From contig CAMPAF010000161.1 of assembly GCA_946631535.1 (NCBI GenBank), forward strand, positions 1-6,924: 6,924 bases of DNA. The letters are read 5' to 3'. Below the pieces are notes generated by a model, which saw only the letters and a program-made list of their open reading frames with translations, did not search any database and had not been told where the DNA came from. This document shows positions 1-5,219 of this stretch, in pieces. This DNA comes from an uncultured Verrucomicrobiota bacterium. Lineage in GTDB: Bacteria; Verrucomicrobiota; Kiritimatiellia; RFP12; UBA1067. Each line of letters opens with the position of its first letter. The first letter of the stretch is position 1. The position numbers and the translations under genes are program-made.

Positions 1-1
1 C

Positions 2-61
2 TTCCACCACGAACGGGCAGACCTCGTGCCACGCTTCCCCGCATTCGTCGATTCGCTGTAA
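2..61 (+). CDS. Possible 3' end of an upstream gene (19 codons)
   Basis: An open frame enters from the left edge and ends at TAA 59-61, giving a C-terminus that reads FHHERADLVPRFPAFVDSL. Most of its codons end in G or C, as in the clear genes here, and the stop leaves a normal-sized gap before the next gene. The stretch is too short to assign a family. A second plus frame and one minus frame are also open over these bases, so this is only the most plausible reading. Confidence 0.25.
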   Translation, partial: FHHERADLVPRFPAFVDSL

Positions 62-112
62 GATACGAAAAACGGCTGGCTGACTAAGCGAATCCCTTGC
101 GTCATGAAATTG

Positions 113-157
113 CTAATTGTCCATGCACGCGAGATGTGATAATCTATTTACAATTAG
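113..157. repeat. Perfect 8+8 inverted repeat upstream of the phosphoesterase
   Basis: CTAATTGT at 113-120 is exactly the reverse complement of ACAATTAG at 150-157, with 29 bases between the arms. The interval is too long for an intrinsic terminator hairpin and no T-run follows. The two arms flank the candidate -10 box at 138-143, so they could be paired half-sites for a dimeric or looping regulator. The repeat is seen directly; its function is inferred. Confidence 0.45.
117..143 (+). promoter_or_regulatory. Candidate promoter for the phosphoesterase gene
   Basis: GATAAT at 138-143 is preceded by TGT, giving an extended -10 (TGnGATAAT). A partial -35, TTGTCC at 117-122, lies 15 bases upstream, which is shorter than ideal. 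The predicted start is near 150 and gives a leader of about 40 bases. The -35 box overlaps the left arm of the inverted repeat 113-157, and the right arm lies at the predicted start. This is a pattern match only. Confidence 0.3.
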
Positions 158-179
158 TTTTCGGTCCAATAGACATGAC

Positions 180-185
180 AGGAGA
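180..185 (+). promoter_or_regulatory. Ribosome binding site of the phosphoesterase gene
   Basis: AGGAGA lies 5 bases before the ATG at 191 and 8 bases before a second in-frame ATG at 194. The spacing favours the second ATG slightly, which would remove one methionine and change nothing else. Confidence 0.6.
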
Positions 186-190
186 AGCCG

Positions 191-1669
191 ATGATGAAAA
201 ACACGGCAACGACGCGTAGGGAGTTCCTGCGTTTTTCGGCGGGCGGGTTCGCCGCCTCGTGGGCGATGTTCCACGTCCACGCGCTTGCGGAGGCGGTGGC
301 ACCGCGTCCGCCCCTGCGCCTGGGCGTGGTGAGCGACATCCACATACGCAACAACGGCAAGACGGAGAACAACTACGTCGGCGGCACGACGGGCACGTTC
401 CGCGCCGCGCTCGAATACTTCCGCGACAAGCGCGTGGACGCCGTCGTCATCGCGGGCGACATGGCCGACACGGGCAAGATCGCCGAGCTCATCCGCGTGG
501 GCCAGACGTGGCAGGAGGTCTTCCCCGACTGCAAGGGACTCGACGGCGCGCGCGTGGAGCCGGTATTCGTCTACGGCAACCACGACCGTCTCGCGTGGAA
601 GTGGCCATTGAGGGGCGCGGCCGCGAAAGACGCGGCGAAGGTGGCCGCCGCGAAGAAGGACGCGATCGGCCCGATCCAGGCCGAGGCGTGGAAGCGCGCG
701 TTCGGCTGGGACTGGCAGCCCGTCTATTCCGTGAAGGTGAAGGGCTACACGTTCCTCTGCGCGCACTGGGGCTACGAAAAGGACATCCCCGCCTACGCGG
801 CGGCGCATGCGGCCGAACTGGACCTGCACGCGGCGCGTCCGTTCTTCTGCGTTCAGCACCCGCACCCGAAGGGGACGCTCTTCAGCTACTGGGGCAAAGG
901 CGCCGAGGATGGCGGACAGCTGACCGAGTTTCTCAAGGACTATCCGAACGCCGTGTCGTTCTCCGGCCATTCGCACATGGGCCTCACGGACGACCGTTCC
1001 GTCTGGCAGGGCGCCTTCACCGCGATCAACACGTGCACGCTCCTGCAGATCTCGACTCCCTACGGCGGTGAATGGCAGTGCGTGAACTCGCGCCGCAAGG
1101 ACACCACCCAGCCGCGCCACATGGCGGCGACGAGCCGCAAGGGACGTCAGGGCATGGTGATCGACGTCTGGCCGGACCGTCTGGAGATCGAACGGCGCGA
1201 GTTCGTGCTGGGAGTCTCGGCGGGCTCCGTGCGCTCGGTCCCCCTCCCGGCCAACCCGGCCAATCCCGTCTACGGCTACGCCGCGCAGGCCGCGCGGACG
1301 GTGGCGCCCGCGTTCCCCGTGGGGGCATGCGTGGCAGTCTCGCGGCGAAAAGGAAAGAACACGAAGAATCAGGACGAGGACCAGATCGCCGTGTCCTTCC
1401 CCGCCGCCGTCGCGGCTGGCGAGAAGGGGCGCGTGCTCCTGTACGAAATCGAGGCGCGTCCGGCGTCAGGCGGCGAGCCGATCGGCACGTGGCGTCTCGC
1501 GCAGGAACTGTTCTTCCATCCGCTCGACCGCATCCCGACCTCCGCCGAGCTGGTGATCGGCGCGGACGAGGTGCCGGCCGACAAGGACGTCGTCTATCGC
1601 GTGACGCCCGTCGGGTTCTTCCATCGCGGCGAGCCGATCGTCGCGCAGGTGAAAGGCGGGAAGGGCTAA
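191..1669 (+). CDS. Tat-exported calcineurin-like metallophosphoesterase
   Basis: A 492-residue protein of the calcineurin-like metallophosphoesterase superfamily, expected to hydrolyse phosphomonoesters or phosphodiesters with two metal ions. The signature motifs appear in order: D49-x-H51 (SDIH), GDMAD around D90, GNHD at 129-132, HPH at 223-225 and GHSH at 259-262. All expected metal ligands appear present. The N-terminus carries a twin-arginine signal (TRREFLRF, R9-R10, then a hydrophobic stretch to about residue 33), so the folded enzyme probably goes to the periplasm or is lipid-free outside the inner membrane. Between GNHD and the next core strand there is an Ala/Lys-rich segment (about 141-160). 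Residues from about 340 to the end form a separate beta-rich, possibly fibronectin-like domain, which is an inference from composition. Substrate is unknown. The stop codon TAA overlaps the stop of the convergent regulator gene. The start could be the ATG at 194. Confidence 0.9.
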   Translation: MMKNTATTRREFLRFSAGGFAASWAMFHVHALAEAVAPRPPLRLGVVSDIHIRNNGKTENNYVGGTTGTFRAALEYFRDKRVDAVVIAGDMADTGKIAELIRVGQTWQEVFPDCKGLDGARVEPVFVYGNHDRLAWKWPLRGAAAKDAAKVAAAKKDAIGPIQAEAWKRAFGWDWQPVYSVKVKGYTFLCAHWGYEKDIPAYAAAHAAELDLHAARPFFCVQHPHPKGTLFSYWGKGAEDGGQLTEFLKDYPNAVSFSGHSHMGLTDDRSVWQGAFTAINTCTLLQISTPYGGEWQCVNSRRKDTTQPRHMAATSRKGRQGMVIDVWPDRLEIERREFVLGVSAGSVRSVPLPANPANPVYGYAAQAARTVAPAFPVGACVAVSRRKGKNTKNQDEDQIAVSFPAAVAAGEKGRVLLYEIEARPASGGEPIGTWRLAQELFFHPLDRIPTSAELVIGADEVPADKDVVYRVTPVGFFHRGEPIVAQVKGGKG

Positions 1670-2862
1670 GTCAAATGCTGGGTTGATTGTGCCTTTGGGT
1701 TGCGCGACGTGATCTTGATTGGCTTGCAGTTTTCTTTTCGCCAGATACGCGGGGAGAGTCCCGTCTCGGTTTTGAAGAATCCGGAAAACACCGCGACGGA
1801 CTTGTAGCCGCAGGCGTTCGCGATGGCGGCCAAGTCCATCTTGCCTTCCGCGACAAGATGCTTCGCCTTCTCAAGGCGCGTTTCCAGTATCGCTCCAAGG
1901 ATCGACTTGCCAGTTGCGGCGCGAAAGCGGTATTCGGCATTTCGGCGCGAGCAGCCAAACGCACGTGCGACGGATTCCGCCGAGAGACCCTCGCAGGCCT
2001 TGCGCCGGATCAGTTCACAGGCCGCGGCGCACTTCTGGTCTGCACGGAAAAGCCGCATCGTGGAGCCACGTCGGCGTAAATATGCGTTCGAGTAGGTTTC
2101 GCGCAACGGCTTGGCTCCACGTTGTTGCAGAAGGACGTACAGCATCTCGCCGGCATGGTACCCGGCGAGATGGTGGTCCGGCGCCGCACTGGTCATGGTG
2201 GGCGTTGTCGTCTCGCAGACGTCGGCATCGTCGTCGATTCCGCATACGGTGACTTCGTCGGGGATCGGCAGTTCCGCAATTCGGCAGGCATGGATCACAT
2301 GCGCGCCCATCGGATCGGCGGCCGCGAGGATGGCGACCGGACGCGGGAGAGACAGAAGCCAGGTGGACAGTTCGTCGGGGAGCCGTCGGTCGTCCGTGAC
2401 GGGGAGCGTCGTGCTGAAGACGTCGAACGAACATCTGTTCAGCCTTGCGATGCGCTTGAACTCGGCGAGCCGTTCCTCGTCCCAGTCCAGCTTGACGGGC
2501 CAGCGGACGTACGCGCACGTTCTGGGCGCGAGGGACAGAAGTTCGCGCATGGCCGCCTGGACGGTGGAGGCCGAGTCGTGGTAGATGTAGGAGTCGGCGG
2601 CGCGGAGTTTTTTCGGCGGACGGTCGATGAACACGACCGGAACCGGGCCGAACGCGCTTCCATCGAAATTGTTCCATCCGGAAGCTGAGTTGACGACGCA
2701 TCCAACGGGTTTCCAGAAGTCCAGAAGCTCGTCGATGTTCTGCGTGTTGGGCGAGATTGTCTGGACGTTCCAATTCATTTTCTGGGCGAATTCGAGGAAC
2801 CCGCTCAACTTGCGCCGGGCCGGCTGGTTGTCGATGTTCTTGAAATAGAAGACCGTATCCAT
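1666..2862 (-). CDS. AraC-family regulator with XylR/LacI-type sugar-sensing domain
   Basis: A 398-residue transcription factor. Residues 1 to about 268 form a periplasmic-binding-protein-like sensor of the LacI/XylR type: an opening strand and helix resembling the XylR group, VFIDRP at 77-82, and the late motif GIDDDADVCE at 208-217 followed by the typical proline-rich loop and GYHAGE helix. Residues about 278-376 are an AraC DNA-binding domain with two helix-turn-helices (about 293-318 and 343-371, including the canonical ACGYKSVAVFSGFFKTETG-like second motif). A basic 22-residue tail follows. There is no N-terminal LacI helix-turn-helix, so DNA binding is C-terminal as in XylR. The ATG at 2862 is chosen because the sensor fold begins there; an upstream in-frame TTG at 2901 lies inside the predicted -35 box. 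It is divergent from the beta-helix operon, which it probably activates in response to a sugar. The ligand cannot be read from sequence. Its stop overlaps that of the phosphoesterase. Confidence 0.9.
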   Translation of the reverse strand: MDTVFYFKNIDNQPARRKLSGFLEFAQKMNWNVQTISPNTQNIDELLDFWKPVGCVVNSASGWNNFDGSAFGPVPVVFIDRPPKKLRAADSYIYHDSASTVQAAMRELLSLAPRTCAYVRWPVKLDWDEERLAEFKRIARLNRCSFDVFSTTLPVTDDRRLPDELSTWLLSLPRPVAILAAADPMGAHVIHACRIAELPIPDEVTVCGIDDDADVCETTTPTMTSAAPDHHLAGYHAGEMLYVLLQQRGAKPLRETYSNAYLRRRGSTMRLFRADQKCAAACELIRRKACEGLSAESVARAFGCSRRNAEYRFRAATGKSILGAILETRLEKAKHLVAEGKMDLAAIANACGYKSVAVFSGFFKTETGLSPRIWRKENCKPIKITSRNPKAQSTQHLT

Positions 2863-2872
2863 GGCGCAGAAC

Positions 2873-2901
2873 ACTTTAGCAAAAAAGAGAGCCTGCGTCA
2901 A
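2873..2901 (-). promoter_or_regulatory. Promoter of the AraC/XylR-type regulator
   Basis: On the minus strand TTGACG (2901-2896) and TAAAGT (2878-2873) are separated by exactly 17 bases, and TGC directly precedes the -10, making it an extended -10. Transcription should start around 2865-2867, only about 3-5 bases before the ATG at 2862. There is no Shine-Dalgarno sequence in front of that ATG, so the message may be leaderless. The -35 box lies inside the first operator-like repeat (2894-2908), which suggests autorepression. Confidence 0.6.
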
Positions 2902-2954
2902 ATATGCGATTGCCCATGCGCAAAATAGAGGATATTTTCTGCGTAAAACATGCG
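2894..2954 (+). repeat. Three phased direct repeats, probable operator of the AraC/XylR regulator
   Basis: TGCGTCAAATA (2894-2904), TGCGCAAAATA (2917-2927) and TGCGTAAAACA (2940-2950) start exactly 23 bases apart, and each pair matches at 9 of 11 positions. The first and third extend to 15 bases with a shared ATGCG end (13 of 15 identical). A 23-base step is about two helical turns, so all copies face roughly the same side of the DNA. AraC-family proteins of the XylR type are known to bind tandem direct repeats of similar spacing. An additional dyad, AAAATA-5 bases-TATTTT (2922-2938), sits in the middle. The copies link the regulator -35 box and the beta-helix promoter. The repeats are seen; binding by the neighbouring regulator is inferred. 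Confidence 0.65.
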
Positions 2955-2980
2955 TCCACGTTTCGAAAACATGGTATCAT
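2952..2980 (+). promoter_or_regulatory. Activator-type promoter of the beta-helix operon
   Basis: TATCAT at 2975-2980 with TGG directly before it forms an extended -10 box. At the 17-base spacing the -35 position (2952-2957) reads GCGTCC, which does not resemble TTGACA. The third operator-like repeat (2940-2954) ends inside this window. A weak -35 touched by an activator site is typical of promoters that need an AraC-family activator. The predicted start near 2987 gives a leader of about 22 bases. Confidence 0.5.
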
Positions 2981-2997
2981 ATTACCCAAGCCACAGA

Positions 2998-3002
2998 AGA
3001 GG
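2998..3002 (+). promoter_or_regulatory. Ribosome binding site of the beta-helix gene
   Basis: AGAGG lies 6 bases before the ATG at 3009. This supports 3009 rather than the upstream in-frame ATG at 2904, which falls inside the operator repeats and upstream of the predicted promoter. The protein read from 3009 begins directly with a signal peptide. Confidence 0.6.
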
Positions 3003-3008
3003 TATGTT

Positions 3009-5207
3009 ATGGAAACGCAGAAAACGCATGCGGTTGTTTTCGTGTTGTCAAGTCTGGCTGCGCTTGCCGCCGTAGCCGGGACATGGACGATCCATCCGTT
3101 CGACAGCGAGGGAATGACGCCGTCGCAACAGCTGACGAACGCCGTCATGAGCGCGGCGGACGGCGACACGGTGCTTTTCAAGGCAGGCACCTACCAGCTG
3201 GACGACGAGTCGTTCATGCTCACGGTGACGGGCAACGCGGGCGGCGAAACCGTGACCAGCCGCAGCTACGTGTATCTGTCGAACAAAAAGCTGCACTTCG
3301 TCGGCGAGTCGGAAGGCGCGTGGAGCGATGGCGTGGTCCTGCGCGGCAACGGCAGATTCCGCTTCGCGCGCATCACGGCCGCCGGCACGACGTTCCGCAA
3401 CCTCACCTTCGAGAACTTCGCCTCCAGCGACCACCCCGAGCTGAAGGCCAACAACAACAATCTCGACGTCGTCGGCCTGGGCGGCGTCGTCTACTTCAGC
3501 ACGTTGAACGCCGCCAACGTGGCGTCCAACTGCGTGTTTAGGGGGAACGTGGCGCGCGGCGGCGGCGCGACCGCCTATGCGTACGCGACGGATTGCCTCT
3601 ACACGAACAACGTCGCCTACTGGGGCGGCGGAGCGGACTTGGCCTCCAGCCTGACGCGCTGCGTGCTTGTGGACAACCGGGCCGTCAGCGGCGGCGTGGG
3701 CGGCGCGTCGTGCTGGCCGCGCAACTTGTCCGAATGTTCTTTTGTCGGTAACAGCTGCACGGGTTACGGCGGCGCGGCAGTCGGCGACGAGAACATGGTC
3801 GTGGAGGGATGCGCGTTCAGCAACAATGTCGCCGGAGCTGAGGGCGGCGTGATGACGCTGCGCCGCAAAACGAAGGTGTCGCGTTGTGTGTTCGCCGGAA
3901 ACTCCGCTGGCGCGTATGGCGGCGCAATTGCCTCTTGGGCCCAAAGCGGCGTCAATGGCGGCGCGGGATCCGTGTTCACGGACTGCCTGTTCGCCCAAAA
4001 TATCGCAAAGCAGTATGGAGGGGCCGTCGGCGCACTTCCTCCGGACGCAAACGGGCCGGTTCTATTCCGTTCCTGCGCATTCACCGAAAACTATGCTCCG
4101 GGCACGACGTTGACGGGTGGTTGCGTCACGTACGGCGGCGCCTATTCCAACTGCACGTTCTACGGGAACCATTCGACCAATCTGGTGAACGTCGGGGGAA
4201 TCGTCGGCGGCCCGTCCGACGCTTTGGTGCCTGTGACAGACTGCGTATTCTCCAACAACTACAACTACAAGGATGGCATGGTTCGGTATGCGTTCTGCAC
4301 GAACACCCTCTTCTTCGGCAACGAGGTTCCCCATGACGGCGGCGTGGTGAAGCGTTGCCGGGCGGTGGGCTGCAAGTTCAGCGGGAACCGGAAATACGAC
4401 ACGTTCCATGGTATTGTCGTGACGGCATCCTATACGGTTACGCCCGAGGCGAACGTCCCCTCGGGCGACGCCACCGAGTCGACGCTTGTGCGGTGCGACA
4501 TGGACCTTGGTAGCATCCTGAACTGCGTGCTCGTGGACTGCCACATCCACACGCTCACGAACAAGGGCGCGCACTGCGCGTTCTACGGGCACAACGTGGC
4601 GACGAACTGCCTGATCGAGAACTGCAACCCGCCCGACCAGAACCGCGGCATCGTCTACCGCTGGGGATCGGTCGCTACGGCCTATGTGACGGGCAGCGAC
4701 TTCGTGAACTGCACGTTCGCGGACAACGTGGTCCCGTTCATGTATTCCCATGACCAGGAACACGGCATATACACTCCGTTCAAGAGCTGCCTGTTCTACA
4801 ACAACCGCAACCGTTCGGGGGAACTTGTGGACACGAAGTACCGGACACACCACTCCAACCGCCCCGCAGGCGCCTCAAACCTTGATTCCGGCTTTGCGCT
4901 CTCGAACTGCGTGTTTGGCGTGACCGCTTCTCCGAATAATCCGGGCGACACCTGGCGCGACCTGGGCGGCAACAGGGTGATTGCGCCGAACGCGTTGTTG
5001 GTGGCAGGCACGCGCGCGGCGGCGCTGGGCGTCCACAAGTACGCACTGCGTCCCGAGTCGCCAGCAATCGGCATGGGCGACGCGCGCATGTTCACGGCGG
5101 CAGACCTCGACTATGCCGGCAAACCTCGCCTGCGCGACGGCCGCCTTGATCCAGGTTGCTTTGAATGCTGGCTCAACGTGTTGGGCACGACCGTCATCAT
5201 TCGCTAG
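3009..5207 (+). CDS. Secreted cysteine-rich parallel beta-helix protein (FxxN/GGA repeats, choice-of-anchor Q-like end)
   Basis: A 732-residue exported protein. A Sec signal peptide with a hydrophobic core at about 8-23 and a likely cleavage AVA-G at 23/24 is followed by the opening of a pectate-lyase-like right-handed beta-helix (DGDTVLFKAGTY, 51-62). From about 175 to 460 the chain is a series of coils of roughly 20-33 residues, most starting C-x-F/L-x-x-N: cysteines at 175, 196, 218, 243, 268, 293, 326, 356, 382, 412 and 455, and again at 568 and 594. Most of the earlier coils carry a GGA or GGG turn. FxxN and GGA are the motifs of chlamydial Pmp proteins, but no autotransporter barrel follows. 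The end (SPAIGMGD at 684-691, DLDYAGKPR, DPGCFE at 714-719) matches the closing motif of choice-of-anchor Q beta-helix proteins, with a 12-residue hydrophobic tail ending VIIR. It may bind or cleave a polysaccharide, or be a surface adhesin; no catalytic residues can be assigned. First gene of an operon with the downstream glycosidase-like gene. Confidence 0.85.
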   Translation: METQKTHAVVFVLSSLAALAAVAGTWTIHPFDSEGMTPSQQLTNAVMSAADGDTVLFKAGTYQLDDESFMLTVTGNAGGETVTSRSYVYLSNKKLHFVGESEGAWSDGVVLRGNGRFRFARITAAGTTFRNLTFENFASSDHPELKANNNNLDVVGLGGVVYFSTLNAANVASNCVFRGNVARGGGATAYAYATDCLYTNNVAYWGGGADLASSLTRCVLVDNRAVSGGVGGASCWPRNLSECSFVGNSCTGYGGAAVGDENMVVEGCAFSNNVAGAEGGVMTLRRKTKVSRCVFAGNSAGAYGGAIASWAQSGVNGGAGSVFTDCLFAQNIAKQYGGAVGALPPDANGPVLFRSCAFTENYAPGTTLTGGCVTYGGAYSNCTFYGNHSTNLVNVGGIVGGPSDALVPVTDCVFSNNYNYKDGMVRYAFCTNTLFFGNEVPHDGGVVKRCRAVGCKFSGNRKYDTFHGIVVTASYTVTPEANVPSGDATESTLVRCDMDLGSILNCVLVDCHIHTLTNKGAHCAFYGHNVATNCLIENCNPPDQNRGIVYRWGSVATAYVTGSDFVNCTFADNVVPFMYSHDQEHGIYTPFKSCLFYNNRNRSGELVDTKYRTHHSNRPAGASNLDSGFALSNCVFGVTASPNNPGDTWRDLGGNRVIAPNALLVAGTRAAALGVHKYALRPESPAIGMGDARMFTAADLDYAGKPRLRDGRLDPGCFECWLNVLGTTVIIR

Positions 5208-5211
5208 GAGG
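5206..5211 (+). promoter_or_regulatory. Ribosome binding site of the glycosidase-like gene, overlapping the upstream stop
   Basis: A perfect AGGAGG shares its first two bases with the TAG stop (5205-5207) of the beta-helix gene and lies 8 bases before the ATG at 5220. Ribosomes finishing the first gene end on this site, so the two genes are probably cotranscribed and translationally coupled. Confidence 0.8.
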
Positions 5212-5219
5212 CATGCAAG

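Noticed and set aside
98..134. Possible copies of the TGCGYMAAAYA motif upstream of the phosphoesterase
   Set aside because: TGCGTCA at 98-104 matches the first half only, and the next candidate at 124 matches 6 of 11 bases at the wrong spacing, so there is no sound case for co-regulation.
113..1120. Long minus-strand open frame opposite the phosphoesterase (335 codons)
   Set aside because: It is an Arg/Ala/Val-rich frame typical of antisense to GC-rich coding DNA, shows no domain motif, and the plus-strand gene carries every phosphoesterase signature.
2015..2773. Minus-strand open frame overlapping the regulator in another frame
   Set aside because: It overlaps the AraC/XylR regulator, whose domain motifs fix the true frame. 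The alternative translation is Arg/Pro-rich noise.
2863..2901. Upstream TTG start for the regulator, adding 13 residues
   Set aside because: The TTG is part of the predicted -35 box and of the first operator repeat, there is no ribosome site before it, and the sensor fold begins naturally at the ATG at 2862.
2904..3008. Upstream ATG start for the beta-helix gene, adding 35 residues
   Set aside because: It would put charged residues before the signal peptide, and it lies inside the operator array and upstream of the extended -10 box. The ATG at 3009 has a ribosome site and gives a normal signal peptide.
3012..3034. Near-tandem 9-base repeat (ACGCAGAAA / ACGCATGCG) at the start of the beta-helix gene
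   Set aside because: It lies in coding sequence, only the first five bases agree well, and it shows no relation in phase to the operator copies.
3531..4400. CRISPR-like or tandem DNA repeat in the beta-helix gene
   Set aside because: The periodicity is at protein level (C-x-F-x-x-N coils of variable length); the DNA copies are diverged and irregularly spaced.
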